Shown here piece by piece: positions 34,583-44,254 of a stretch of DNA of 64,000 bases (positions within the stretch are counted from its first letter, which is position 1; each line of letters starts with the position of its first letter). The DNA is from Arenibacter echinorum (lineage in GTDB: Bacteria > Bacteroidota > Bacteroidia > Flavobacteriales > Flavobacteriaceae). The notes under the pieces were generated by a model. That model saw only the letters and a list, made by a program, of their open reading frames with translations, was not told the origin of the DNA and did no database searches. The stretch lies in assembly GCF_003259375.1 (NCBI RefSeq), contig NZ_QLLN01000002.1, forward strand, positions 620,001 through 684,000. Direction: 5' to 3'. The translations under genes and the position numbers were made by a program.

Positions 34583-37500
34583 TCAATCTTCCTCACCAAA
34601 GGTTTGTAGATATGTCCCTGGGGTACCATAAGGGGATAAACCCTCTATATCCACCTGAATTTGTTTGGCCCTATCCGAATTGTAGAATTGGAGTCTTGCA
34701 TTTCCATTCTTATCCGTTGTAAAAGAAGGAATCCAATAAAGTGTTGCGCGGTAATCTGGACCACTGTTTTCCTCGGATACCACATTGTATTTAGGGGAGT
34801 AGAACACTCTTTCAGGTGCATGGCCCATAACGGTAAAATCCGGTGATATTGCTGGCGCTATAGACTTACCTCCACCTCTTTTGGTATAGATAAGGATGAC
34901 CCCATTACCTCCCCGGGACCCGTAAATGGCAGCAGAGGGTCCCTTTAAAATTTCTACTCTTTCTACGGTATAGGTATCCATTGTGGCAATGTAGGTAGGC
35001 ACAGGGCTTGGGGTCATGGATTGCTCCATGGATAAAGTAAGGGCTGTGGGTGCTACGCTAGCAGCACCTTGGTCAGTAGAAGATCCTTGCCTCTGGGAGG
35101 CACGGGCCTGGGATGACGGCGAAGGATTATCATTATTGACAGGTATTCCGTTAAGTACCCACAATGGCGTACCTCCATTCCTGATGCTTACTGTATTGCC
35201 ATTTACGGTGACGCCACTAAACCTTCTAACCAAATCAAGAACAGTTTGGGCAGATTGGTGATCTTCCATGTACAAGGTAGCGTCAGGGGTCTGTCCGTAC
35301 ACGGAAGGAGAGGCATTTCTTGACTTTTCAATCTTTTTTTCGGTAACTATTACTTCATCAAGTTTTGTGGTATTTCTTAGATCTAAGGCGGGATCCATCT
35401 TTCTTTGGGGGTACCTCATCTCAATATAACTTTTGGCTATCGATTCTGAGTTTTTAAAACTAGGAGGCGGAAGTAAGGCTTGCCGTTTGTCCAAGGTAAT
35501 TTTTACATCAGTTGGTTTGTCCGAGGTGTCAAAGGCATTAAATGCAATATTGGTCGAGTCTTTAAAGTTAAAATCTGGAATGCTAAAACTTCCATCCAAA
35601 GCTGTCCTGGTGGATAGCATGCCTAATTGCTCCCCGGATTTGGCAATTATGGTCATGGGAGTATTACCCATAGGTTTATTGATTAGACTCATGGCGTTTC
35701 CAGAAATGGAAAGCCCTTTAACAAAATTGAACTCCTTGGGGGAATCCGTAACAGCATCATTTTCGGACCAGGGGATTTTTCTCCAGCCATGGGTGAGCAT
35801 AACCAAATCCAGGGCGTGTAAGGTTGCCTTTTTCTGATTTCGAAAAAGTAGCCCGGGCTCGGAAATATGACCCTTAACATCCGACTGTAACAATAAATGC
35901 GTTATAATATTGGTATCGTTCGGATTCTTTAAGCCCTGTTTAGTGTCCGTGGCTGCCATGGACAGTTCAGCTGACACAGGTCTACCATCTGTGTCTGTTA
36001 CATGCACATCTACCGTAATTTCACTTCTGTCCTTAAATTTTTTAGGGTCAATTTTTGCTGTAATAACCAATTCATCTTGATTATTGATAAATGCGATCCG
36101 CTCACACCATGGCTTTTTTTGAGCATCAAAGAGGGTGAGGGTCATAATCCCACTGGGTAGTTTACTTTTTGGAATCTCAAAATTCACCACAGGCTGGTCT
36201 TCAAAATCAAATTTGCCTTGGTAGTATTTTTTATTGTTGATATGCCCAATGACATAGAAAGACCTTTCTCTCAATGTTTCGGTAGCCTGGATTTTTACCT
36301 GAATACTTTTAGGGTTTACATTGTAGACGGTAATGGCATATCCTTCATTCATAACTTTTGGGAAGGGATATATGGAACCGTCGCTAAGGATTACCGAATA
36401 TAGTTCCCCGACCAAGGGCTTTAGGGTGAAAAATCCAGACCCTCTATCTATTGTAGCCAGAGTGGCAATAAAATTACCTTTCGAATCGACTAATTGTCCT
36501 TTTATATTTCTTTCAAGCCCATCGTTTCCAATAGCTTTAAAAGCTACTTGCCCTACCAAATTGGCTACCAAGTGCCCTCCTTCCGGGAAGAATTGCAGAC
36601 CAATTTTATCTTCCTTTGGGATCGCTGCAATTGGGGTGCTTTTTTCATTAAGAACCTTTATGGTCTTGGTGAAGAAGAAATCTTGATCAAAATTTCGCAT
36701 CCAATTGGTATAGGACCGCAATTGATAATTACCTGAAGGAAGGCTTTGGGGCAAATCTATTGAACCTATGGCCTTGCCATTTACAACTTCATGGGTTTGT
36801 GATAGCACTATTTCATTTTTTGGACCAATTAGATCCACATGTAGCACCCTACTACCTAAAGAAAAATGGTGATACTGACCCAAAACCGTATATCCAGTGT
36901 ACCACACGGTTTCGCCTGATGCCATTATTTCTTTGTCCGTATGCAGAAAAACTTTTTCAATGGGGTTGTAATTGTTATACCGGTTGATCCAGAGTGACAA
37001 ATCTTTAATAAATACGTCATTGGTTAGGTCGGATTGGATCAATGCTACTTGATCTTTGCTATTTAGGAAAATGGAGCCAAAGGCACCCACTTTTGCAAAG
37101 GACGCAATTACCTCTTCCTCCTCAGGAGTCCTTTTTACAATGGGGTTGTCTATCCAAAATTTTTCATCATATCCAATTTCATCTAGTTTTTGCCAGTCGC
37201 TTTTATTTTTTCCGAATTGTCCGCCTAATTTTTTTCTGGATGTAGGGATGTAATTTTCAAAAAAGGTAAGGTTTGAGGAAGAATTGGTATGAAATTCGAA
37301 TTTGTCATTTACATAATAGTCAAATTCTTGGTTTATATTTATATAATCTATGGAAGCATTGCTCTCGTTTTCCTGCTTATATGCTATTTCAAAAGAGATA
37401 TTATAGTCCTTCCATACATTGTTGTTATTTTTCACTAGTTGCACAAATTTTAAATCGTCATGGGAAAGACTGCCGGTAATCTTTAGGATATCGTAGGTTT

Positions 37501-38332
37501 TAACGTTGATGTACAACTCTGCCTCGAAGGTTGGGGTTTTGTTGGTTTTTATGGGCCTGAGCTTTAATACCGCAATTTTATCATTGCTGGATTGTATGTA
37601 TTCAATTAGGTAAATATCATAAAAGACTTCTAAAGCAGGATGCATGGGGAAAATTACCTCTTCCGTGTTGGGTTGAAATGGAGAAATCAATCGGGTTAAC
37701 AGGGTATAGTTTCTGTTGTGCAGGCCTCCCGGCTGTAGTGCATATCTACCTTCAATTATATCCCAATCTTCTATGCCTATAGGGTTATAACGTATGTCAT
37801 AGATTATTTCGGAAAACTCGGAATACTGATCTCCATTTTTCGATTTTTGTCGGTAAAAGGCCCTACCGTAATTGGATTTAGAAGATTGGCTATTCGCTTT
37901 TTGAAATGCTTTTTTAGCCAATTCCATGGCATAAGGGTCTTTTTGGGAAGCCGTTACAGTAACCTCTTCAAGGATATTGGTCAAGGGAGTTAGTTCAACT
38001 ACTAAGTTGCCAGGTTGTGAAACTTCGAGGATAAATTTGTTGTAGTTTATATGGGAAAATAGAATTGTGGCAGGCAAGGTATCCAATTGTATCACAAACT
38101 CCCCCAATTCATTGCTTGCGGTTCCCCATGGAGAGGATGCAATTCCAATATTGCAAAAGGGTATTGCTTTCCCTGTTGCTTTATCTATAACCTTTCCGTT
38201 TATTTTAGGTTGTTGGGATATGTTAGGGCCAACCATGGTCACTACCTCGGAATAACTTTTGGGAGTGCCAAACAGCACAATAGTATATAGCCAAACAGTG
38301 GAGAATAGAATATAATGGGTAATTCGTGCCAT
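34583..38332 (-). CDS. Carboxypeptidase-regulatory/macroglobulin/TonB-plug protein without a beta-barrel
   Basis: An exported 1249-residue protein. The N-terminal segment is hydrophobic (MARITHYILFSTVWLYTIVL). Then follow a CarboxypepD_reg-like domain (about 40-125), a region resembling DUF5686-type proteins (about 130-400, YGRAFYRQKSKNGDQYSE), MG2/macroglobulin-like domains (about 440-800, KVFLHTDKEIMASGETVWY), a second regulatory-like fold (about 870-960) and a TonB-dependent-receptor plug (about 1030-1165, VTVNGNTVSIRNGGTPLWVL, VERVEILKGPSAAIYGSRG). The plug contains a low-complexity Ser/Gln/Thr-rich insert. The chain ends about 85 residues after the plug, so there is no 22-strand barrel. 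Function is unknown; a periplasmic or surface partner of another transporter is conceivable. Confidence 0.82.
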   Translation of the reverse strand: MARITHYILFSTVWLYTIVLFGTPKSYSEVVTMVGPNISQQPKINGKVIDKATGKAIPFCNIGIASSPWGTASNELGEFVIQLDTLPATILFSHINYNKFILEVSQPGNLVVELTPLTNILEEVTVTASQKDPYAMELAKKAFQKANSQSSKSNYGRAFYRQKSKNGDQYSEFSEIIYDIRYNPIGIEDWDIIEGRYALQPGGLHNRNYTLLTRLISPFQPNTEEVIFPMHPALEVFYDIYLIEYIQSSNDKIAVLKLRPIKTNKTPTFEAELYINVKTYDILKITGSLSHDDLKFVQLVKNNNNVWKDYNISFEIAYKQENESNASIDYININQEFDYYVNDKFEFHTNSSSNLTFFENYIPTSRKKLGGQFGKNKSDWQKLDEIGYDEKFWIDNPIVKRTPEEEEVIASFAKVGAFGSIFLNSKDQVALIQSDLTNDVFIKDLSLWINRYNNYNPIEKVFLHTDKEIMASGETVWYTGYTVLGQYHHFSLGSRVLHVDLIGPKNEIVLSQTHEVVNGKAIGSIDLPQSLPSGNYQLRSYTNWMRNFDQDFFFTKTIKVLNEKSTPIAAIPKEDKIGLQFFPEGGHLVANLVGQVAFKAIGNDGLERNIKGQLVDSKGNFIATLATIDRGSGFFTLKPLVGELYSVILSDGSIYPFPKVMNEGYAITVYNVNPKSIQVKIQATETLRERSFYVIGHINNKKYYQGKFDFEDQPVVNFEIPKSKLPSGIMTLTLFDAQKKPWCERIAFINNQDELVITAKIDPKKFKDRSEITVDVHVTDTDGRPVSAELSMAATDTKQGLKNPNDTNIITHLLLQSDVKGHISEPGLLFRNQKKATLHALDLVMLTHGWRKIPWSENDAVTDSPKEFNFVKGLSISGNAMSLINKPMGNTPMTIIAKSGEQLGMLSTRTALDGSFSIPDFNFKDSTNIAFNAFDTSDKPTDVKITLDKRQALLPPPSFKNSESIAKSYIEMRYPQRKMDPALDLRNTTKLDEVIVTEKKIEKSRNASPSVYGQTPDATLYMEDHQSAQTVLDLVRRFSGVTVNGNTVSIRNGGTPLWVLNGIPVNNDNPSPSSQARASQRQGSSTDQGAASVAPTALTLSMEQSMTPSPVPTYIATMDTYTVERVEILKGPSAAIYGSRGGNGVILIYTKRGGGKSIAPAISPDFTVMGHAPERVFYSPKYNVVSEENSGPDYRATLYWIPSFTTDKNGNARLQFYNSDRAKQIQVDIEGLSPYGTPGTYLQTFGEED

Positions 38333-38397
38333 TGCTTCCTTTATAGGAGCATTAAGTTACGAACTAAATATTAAAATGGACAGGTGATGGCCAAAAA

Positions 38398-39366
38398 TCA
38401 ATATCCTACCTTCATCCTTACTCTTTCCAGCACCCCATCGGCTACTATCTTGGCTTTTTTGGCGCCAAAGGCCAAGGCTTCATCCAGTTCGTTTAAATTG
38501 TTCATATAATAATCGAACTTTTCCCTAGCCTCACCAAAGCGTTCTAAGATTACTTCGTATAGCGCTTGTTTGGCATGACCGTAGCCATAGTTACCGTTTA
38601 TATAATTGGACCGCATTTCGGCAACTTGATTTTCTTTAGCCAGAATTTTGTACAAGGCAAACACATTATCCGTATCAGGATCCTTAGGGGCTTCCATAGG
38701 GGTACTGTCTGTCTGTATACCCATAATCTGTTTGCGCAGTTGTTTATCGGTTTGAAAAAGGCTTATCAAATTTCCTTGGCTTTTGCTCATTTTGGAGCCA
38801 TCGGTGCCAGGGATATACATGGTCTCTTCCTGTACCTTTCCTTCTGGGATTACAAAGGTTTCCCCCAATTGGGCATGGAACCTTGAGGCCACATCCCGAG
38901 TCATTTCCAAGTGCTGCATTTGATCCTTGCCAACGGGAACTATCTCAGCATCATATAAAAGTATATCCGCAGCCATTAACATGGGATAAAAGAACAAACC
39001 GGCATTCACATCGTCAAGTCGATCGGCCTTATCCTTAAATGAGTGTGCTAAGGTCAGTCTTTGGTAGGGAAAAAAACAGCTTAGGTACCAAGCCAGTTCT
39101 GTGGTCTGGGGTATATCACTCTGACGATAGAAAGCGGTTTTATTAATGTCCAGGCCAAATGCCAACCAGGTAGCTGCCACCGCATAAGTATTTTTCCGCA
39201 ATTGCTCGCCATTCTTAATTTGGGTCAGTGAGTGCATATCCGCAATAAAGAGAAAGGAATCGTTTGCAGGATTGTTTGCCATTTCTATCGCTGGGATGAT
39301 CGCTCCCAAAATATTCCCAAGATGAGGGGTTCCTGTACTTTGTATACCAGTTAAGATTCTTGCCAT
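38398..39366 (-). CDS. trpS: Tryptophan--tRNA ligase
   Basis: Class I aminoacyl-tRNA synthetase of 322 residues charging tRNA-Trp. The HIGH-type motif appears as TGTPHLGN near residues 11-18, and KMSKS follows in DGSKMSKSQGN. Length and domain content are normal for TrpS. It diverges from the acyltransferase gene across 71 nt that contain a -7 element for each direction. Confidence 0.96.
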   Translation of the reverse strand: MARILTGIQSTGTPHLGNILGAIIPAIEMANNPANDSFLFIADMHSLTQIKNGEQLRKNTYAVAATWLAFGLDINKTAFYRQSDIPQTTELAWYLSCFFPYQRLTLAHSFKDKADRLDDVNAGLFFYPMLMAADILLYDAEIVPVGKDQMQHLEMTRDVASRFHAQLGETFVIPEGKVQEETMYIPGTDGSKMSKSQGNLISLFQTDKQLRKQIMGIQTDSTPMEAPKDPDTDNVFALYKILAKENQVAEMRSNYINGNYGYGHAKQALYEVILERFGEAREKFDYYMNNLNELDEALAFGAKKAKIVADGVLERVRMKVGY

Positions 39367-39386
39367 TATTTTATTTTCAAAGAAGG

Positions 39387-39394
39387 CAAAGGTA
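39387..39394 (-). promoter_or_regulatory. -7 promoter element of trpS
   Basis: Minus-strand TACCTTTG (TANNTTTG) 20 nt upstream of the trpS ATG. Confidence 0.5.
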
Positions 39395-39424
39395 AAAGAA
39401 ATTCTAAAGAAGGACTAAAATTAT

Positions 39425-39432
39425 TACTTTTG
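39425..39432 (+). promoter_or_regulatory. -7 promoter element immediately before the acyltransferase gene
   Basis: TACTTTTG matches TANNTTTG and ends 5 nt before the ATG at 39438, leaving little or no room for an untranslated leader, as at holB. Confidence 0.5.
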
Positions 39433-39437
39433 ACCGC

Positions 39438-40178
39438 ATGTTATCATTCCTAAAAAAAATAGGCCATACGCTCTACCGGATTTGGTTCTATATTTTGGTG
39501 TTTTTGCCCATTTTAATAATGTTACCTTTCTTGGTAATTTTCACCCTTTCCGAGAGGACGTACCCACAATTCTTTTGGATAGCGCGTAATATTTGGGCCA
39601 ACACTATTCTTTATGGTATGGGGTGTTTTCCAGTAATTAAGTGGGAGCAAAGGCTCAAAAAGGGTGAAAGTTATATGTTGGTATCCAATCACACCAGTAT
39701 GTTGGATATTATGTTGATGTTGAAAGTCAGTAAAAATCCTTTTGTTTTTATCGGGAAGAAGGAATTGGTGAATATACCGCTGTTTGGATTCTTCTATAAA
39801 AGGGTATGTATTTTGGTGGATAGGGAGAGCGCCAAAAGTAGGACCGCGGTATACAGAAGGGCACAAAAAAGATTACAACAGGGCTTGAGTATATGTATTT
39901 TTCCAGAAGGCGGGGTGCCAGATGAGCATATTATTTTGGACGATTTTAAGGATGGGGCATTTAAAATGGCCATTGCGCATAACATTCCTGTCGTGCCCAT
40001 AACATTTTATGACAACAAAAAGCGGTTTTCCTTTACTTTTTATAGCGGTTTTCCGGGAAGGTTACGTGTTAGGGTACATAAATTTTTTGCCACTCAAAAT
40101 CTTAAAGAGCTGGATAAGATTAAGCTTCGGGAATCGGTCAGAGAAGTAATACTGAATGATCTGGAACATTCCAGGTAG
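39438..40178 (+). CDS. 1-acyl-sn-glycerol-3-phosphate acyltransferase family protein (PlsC-like)
   Basis: A 246-residue membrane acyltransferase of glycerophospholipid synthesis. Two N-terminal hydrophobic stretches (about residues 12-45) precede the acyltransferase motifs NHTSMLD (HX4D, about 80-86), FVGKKEL-type FIGKKELVNIPLFG, and FPEGG (motif III). All catalytic residues are present. Acyl preference cannot be deduced. It converges on the barrel-type gene at 40214. Confidence 0.9.
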   Translation: MLSFLKKIGHTLYRIWFYILVFLPILIMLPFLVIFTLSERTYPQFFWIARNIWANTILYGMGCFPVIKWEQRLKKGESYMLVSNHTSMLDIMLMLKVSKNPFVFIGKKELVNIPLFGFFYKRVCILVDRESAKSRTAVYRRAQKRLQQGLSICIFPEGGVPDEHIILDDFKDGAFKMAIAHNIPVVPITFYDNKKRFSFTFYSGFPGRLRVRVHKFFATQNLKELDKIKLRESVREVILNDLEHSR

Positions 40179-40213
40179 TCTTGCAATTCCCGTTGAAATA
40201 ACTTTATTTAGGA

Positions 40214-41710
40214 TTAAAACTTCAAAGTAAATCCACTATAGACACCCAAGGAATAAGGGTTAAAATTGCCCGATGTATTCGAAAAAGTGTTCAGTTGATA
40301 TTTAAAAACCGGCTCAACATTAAATTTAAGCTTAGGAGTAAACTTATAATCCAGCCCAAGACCAACATTGGTACTAAAATTAACGGAATTAACATTGTTG
40401 GCCTCCCCAAACTCTGTAGTCTGTCCACTGGATTCCAACACTACGGAATTATCCGTTAGAAATAGAGAACTTACTCCCCCTATTATATTGACGCCAAATT
40501 TACGATCCAATAGAGCATAATTTAGTTCCAAGGGTACCTCTAAATATCTCATTTGTTGCCCCATTGTCCCTAAGCGGGTAGGGTTTTTACCAGTTACGTC
40601 CGAAGCAAATACGGATCCGGGTTTGGGAATTACATTTTCGCTATTAGGATTGTTCAAAATTATGGACTGGGAGTCATTGGAATAATCAATATTACTTATT
40701 TGGTTACCCGTTGAAGCGTTAAAGGACGATGTAAAGGATACGTCGTTGGTATCATAACCATAATCTACCTTATGGATACCAGAACGCACGCTTAGTTTTT
40801 TAGAAATTTCGTAAGCTACGGTAATACCGTAGCTTAGGGTTACTCCTCCCGTTTTGCTATTGGAGGCAAGAATAGAATTTATTGGGGATCCCTCACCCAA
40901 ACCATTAAAGTAAACAGGAGCAATACTGGGACCTGCTGACCATTTTCCACTGCGGGATTCATCAACTTCAACGATCTCATTTTCTTCGATGGCCTCTAAA
41001 ATTGATTTTTTATTTGATTGAGGGTCTTCAGAGGTCACCTCCGGAGTTTTCCCAATAAGGTCGTTTGCTTTGTTTTCTTGATATACAATGGCTTCCTCAA
41101 CTGGGATAGACAGCTTCTTAGAGGGTACTGCTTCGTCTTCTGGTTCAGGTTGAACTGTAAAGGACGGGTCTTGCCCTGCATTATTATCAAGATTCTTTGT
41201 ATCCGAACCATTTACTACCAATTCCATGCGGCCTGGTTGGATTGTAATAGCGTTCTTTTGACCTTTTCCCGGGGCATTATTTTTTGCGTTGCCTTCGGCA
41301 ACTATGCTTTCTTGGTTCGGCAAAGAAGTGGTAATTTTTTCCTCAGCCTTTTGGCGTGAGGTTTCAATTTTATTTTCCTCTGAAATTTTCCCTTCGTCAC
41401 CTGTGATGCTGGTAGCTTCAATGGAAGATTCCTTTAAAATATTGGCGTCCTTGGCACTTCGGGTTTTATTTTCTACATCCGTAATAATGGGGGATACCGA
41501 TTCGGAAGTGGAAAAAGGATCGATCGCAAAAAATAGGATGGCAAGTATTGCTGCCGCTCCACCAACTTTCCACCAAAGGGGAATAAGCTTGCGGGATCGT
41601 TTCTTATTATCCAAGGAAGCGGCTATGGAATTCCAAACTTTTTCGTCAGGAATTTCTTGGAAGTTGGCCAACTTCTCTTGAAATAATTTGTCTAAATTAT
41701 TTTCACTCAT
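40214..41710 (-). CDS. Beta-barrel-type protein with anti-sigma-like N-terminus
   Basis: A 498-residue protein with three parts. Residues 1-40 are cytoplasmic-looking (NLDKLFQEKLANFQEIPDEK, then VWNSIAASLD), with the short helical pattern of anti-sigma factors. One membrane helix follows (about 46-62, WKVGGAAAILAILFFAI). Next is a long low-complexity acidic/Gln/Asn-rich linker (about 70-240), then a C-terminal segment with amphipathic strands typical of OMP_b-brl outer-membrane folds (about 265-498), ending in aromatic-rich GVYSGFTLKF. It lies 38 nt after the ECF sigma gene on the same strand and is probably its partner. A helix-anchored barrel is topologically odd. Confidence 0.72.
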   Translation of the reverse strand: MSENNLDKLFQEKLANFQEIPDEKVWNSIAASLDNKKRSRKLIPLWWKVGGAAAILAILFFAIDPFSTSESVSPIITDVENKTRSAKDANILKESSIEATSITGDEGKISEENKIETSRQKAEEKITTSLPNQESIVAEGNAKNNAPGKGQKNAITIQPGRMELVVNGSDTKNLDNNAGQDPSFTVQPEPEDEAVPSKKLSIPVEEAIVYQENKANDLIGKTPEVTSEDPQSNKKSILEAIEENEIVEVDESRSGKWSAGPSIAPVYFNGLGEGSPINSILASNSKTGGVTLSYGITVAYEISKKLSVRSGIHKVDYGYDTNDVSFTSSFNASTGNQISNIDYSNDSQSIILNNPNSENVIPKPGSVFASDVTGKNPTRLGTMGQQMRYLEVPLELNYALLDRKFGVNIIGGVSSLFLTDNSVVLESSGQTTEFGEANNVNSVNFSTNVGLGLDYKFTPKLKFNVEPVFKYQLNTFSNTSGNFNPYSLGVYSGFTLKF

Positions 41711-41748
41711 GTTTTCAATTGTTCAGCAGGAATTGTAATCAGGAAGGT

Positions 41749-42291
41749 TTACCCTTCCATTATAATTCCAGCTTTATTTGCCTCAATTTTTTCTTTTAAT
41801 ATCATTCTTGCCCTGGCAAGATTGGATTTGGAAGTCCCTAAGGACGTTCCCAACATTTCACTGATCTCTTTGTGGCTATAGCCATCCAACACATAAAGGT
41901 TGAAGGTTAAGCGGTACTTATTGGGAAGCTCTTGCACATAACTTAGCAAGGTTGCCAAATCCAGGTTTACATAACCTGAATCTTCTGGTATTTCATCCTC
42001 TATATTATCTGTAACCAGTGTTAATGTTTCCTCTTTTCTATATTTTTGAAGTACTGTATTTACAGTAATACGTTTAATCCAGCCTTCAAATGAACCTTGG
42101 TGTTTAAACTGTTCAATTTTGCTGTAGATAGTCATAAAACTATCATGCAGATTGTCTTCAGCCTCCGTTTTATTGCGCGAGTATTTGAGACAAATACCGA
42201 ACAGTATCCGGGAATAGTCCCGGTATAACTGTTCTTGTGCTTGTCTGTTCCCCTTTTTGCAATTATTTATGAGCTCTACCAGATTACTCAA
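41749..42291 (-). CDS. RNA polymerase sigma factor, ECF type
   Basis: A 180-residue sigma-70 family factor with regions 2 and 4 only. Region 2 runs about residues 20-90 (YRDYSRILFGICLKYSRNKT, DSFMTIYSKIEQF, FEGWIKRITVN). Region 4 is about 115-170 (YSHKEISEMLGTSLGTSKSN, LARAR), a clear helix-turn-helix. It lies between an upstream lipoprotein gene (20 nt) and the barrel-type gene downstream (38 nt), all on the minus strand. The regulon is unknown. Confidence 0.93.
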   Translation of the reverse strand: MSNLVELINNCKKGNRQAQEQLYRDYSRILFGICLKYSRNKTEAEDNLHDSFMTIYSKIEQFKHQGSFEGWIKRITVNTVLQKYRKEETLTLVTDNIEDEIPEDSGYVNLDLATLLSYVQELPNKYRLTFNLYVLDGYSHKEISEMLGTSLGTSKSNLARARMILKEKIEANKAGIIMEG

Positions 42292-42311
42292 AATATGGAT
42301 TGGGTTATTTA

Positions 42312-42788
42312 CTAATTCTTTAAATTGGTCGTGCCCATATCACTTTCGGGTGCTATTAAGGCCGAACTATCTTCATTGACTGGTACAGTAATTTCTAAAT
42401 ATGTTGGCTCACCACTGGCATCCTCACCGGTCCAATATCTAAATAAATACGGCTCATCATATAAGACCTCAAAGTTAAATGTTGCCACTAAGTCCTCCCC
42501 ATTACCTGTACATTCTTCCTCGTCGTCTTCAATAACGGTGCCAATAGTAACCACTTTTCTAGTAGTTAAATCTTCTTTTACCACGTCAAAACCTTCGAAA
42601 AAGGTACAATTATTCGGTCTAAAGTAAGTAACTTTTATTTTATAGATTTCACCGTAATCAAATGCCTCCGGCATTTCTACAGATTTTACCTGTAAAGCTT
42701 CAAAATGATAGTTAACATCATCATCTATATCGCAAGATGTGAATAGTGTAAAAGAGGCAACAAGCAGCAAAAAGAATACTCGTTTCAT
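42312..42788 (-). CDS. Hypothetical lipoprotein
   Basis: A 158-residue predicted lipoprotein with signal peptide MKRVFFLLLVASFTLFTSC (lipobox FTSC, Cys19). The mature part is acidic, with two internal Cys (NNCTFFEG and EEECTGNGED) and beta-rich spacing. I do not recognise the family. It is the first gene of the unit lipoprotein, ECF sigma and barrel-type protein, and a role as an outside component of that regulatory system is a guess from position only. Confidence 0.7.
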   Translation of the reverse strand: MKRVFFLLLVASFTLFTSCDIDDDVNYHFEALQVKSVEMPEAFDYGEIYKIKVTYFRPNNCTFFEGFDVVKEDLTTRKVVTIGTVIEDDEEECTGNGEDLVATFNFEVLYDEPYLFRYWTGEDASGEPTYLEITVPVNEDSSALIAPESDMGTTNLKN

Positions 42789-42944
42789 GTTCTTAATATT
42801 TAAGTTGTTTTATTATGATTTTGGAAACCATTTTTCCCTAAAAAATATGAATTGACATATTTTAATTTTTAGGGGCAAGTCGGTTTCATAACAATTGCTT
42901 TTGTTATTAAGATGTAAAGGGGAAATAAAGGTTGCGTGGAGAAA

Positions 42945-42972
42945 TAAAAAATCCCGATTTAATCGGGATTTT
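42945..42972 (-). terminator. Intrinsic terminator of recA (bidirectional palindrome)
   Basis: Perfect palindromic arms 42948-42959 and 42961-42972 (core ATCCCGA / TCGGGAT), with A's on the plus strand at 42945-42951. It lies 6 nt beyond the recA stop and reads as stem plus T's on the minus strand. Confidence 0.85.
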
Positions 42973-42977
42973 AAGGT

Positions 42978-43985
42978 TTATGACTTTACTGTTTTGATGG
43001 CTTCTTTAATTTTGCCTTCCAGTTCTTCGAGTAGTTCGGGATTGTCCAGTAGTAAACTTTTAACAGCATCCCTGCCTTGGCCCAGCTTGGTATCACCATA
43101 ACTAAACCAGGATCCACTTTTCTTTATAATTTCAAATTCAACGCCCATGTCGATTATCTCCCCTACTTTGGAAATACCTTCTCCGTACATAATATCGAAT
43201 TCGGCGGTCCTGAATGGAGGGGCCACCTTGTTCTTTACCACTTTTACTCGGGTCTTATTTCCTTGTACATTACCATCGGTATCCTTAATTTGGGTAGATC
43301 TTCTTATATCCAAACGTACGGAAGCATAAAATTTAAGGGCGTTACCACCAGTGGTTGTTTCCGGATTACCGAACATTACCCCAATTTTTTCACGTAATTG
43401 GTTAATGAAGATTACAGTACAATTTGTTTTGCTGATAGAACCGGTAAGTTTTCGCAATGCCTGTGACATCAAACGGGCATGAAGTCCCATTTTTGAGTCA
43501 CCCATTTCGCCTTCAATTTCACTTTTCGGTGTCAATGCGGCAACAGAGTCAATAACTACGATGTCGATAGCGCCGGAGCGAATTAGATTATCGGCAATCT
43601 CTAAAGCTTGTTCACCATTATCCGGCTGGGAAATGATAAGGTTATCAATATCTACTCCTAATTTTTGGGCATAAAAACGGTCAAATGCATGTTCTGCATC
43701 AATAAAAGCTGCGATACCCCCATTTTTTTGTGCCTCAGCCATGGCGTGTAACGTAAGTGTGGTTTTACCGGAAGATTCAGGACCGTAAATTTCTATTACC
43801 CTGCCTCGTGGATATCCTCCAACACCCAATGCTACATCCAATCCCAAAGAACCAGAGGAAATCACTTCTACATCCTGTACTATACTATCGCCCATCTTCA
43901 TTACGGCACCCTTGCCGTAAGTTTTATCCAATTTATCTAGGGTAAGTTTAAGTGCTTTTAATTTTGCTTCTTTTTCAGAACTCAT
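42978..43985 (-). CDS. recA: Recombinase RecA
   Basis: Strand-exchange ATPase of homologous recombination and SOS induction, 335 residues. Walker A is GPESSGKTT at about residues 64-72; [11 protein letters not shown] and [17 protein letters not shown] are the invariant monomer-contact and DNA-loop regions. I start at the ATG at 43985 ([12 protein letters not shown]), the usual flavobacterial start; an ATG two codons upstream is possible. No LexA-type box was identified upstream. Confidence 0.97.
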   Translation of the reverse strand: MSSEKEAKLKALKLTLDKLDKTYGKGAVMKMGDSIVQDVEVISSGSLGLDVALGVGGYPRGRVIEIYGPESSGKTTLTLHAMAEAQKNGGIAAFIDAEHAFDRFYAQKLGVDIDNLIISQPDNGEQALEIADNLIRSGAIDIVVIDSVAALTPKSEIEGEMGDSKMGLHARLMSQALRKLTGSISKTNCTVIFINQLREKIGVMFGNPETTTGGNALKFYASVRLDIRRSTQIKDTDGNVQGNKTRVKVVKNKVAPPFRTAEFDIMYGEGISKVGEIIDMGVEFEIIKKSGSWFSYGDTKLGQGRDAVKSLLLDNPELLEELEGKIKEAIKTVKS

Positions 43986-43991
43986 TTTCAT

Positions 43992-44254
43992 ATCATATTA
44001 GTGATGCTAAAATACCAATTCTTTTTGCATAATACCACCTATGGAAAGGATTTTATATGAAGAAATTAGGGGGTTATTTTATTTTTATTGAAATTATTTC
44101 TTGATTTTATTTCTTAGTCAAGGCTCTAATTTACAAGGGTTAACGGACTATGTCCCGTCAATTTCAGCTGTGTGGGTCTAATTGTGGTAAATTATTTGCG
44201 ACTTTGTACGCAACCTTTTTCAATTTATGTCATCTAAAAACTAACTAACTCAAA
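43992..44254. other. Intergenic DNA upstream of recA, nothing further recognised
   Basis: About 260 bases between recA and the hairpin array, with no open reading frame of note. It should hold the recA promoter on the minus strand and the start of any plus-strand RNA ending at 44379. No TTTG/TANNTTTG pair is convincing. Confidence 0.4.
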
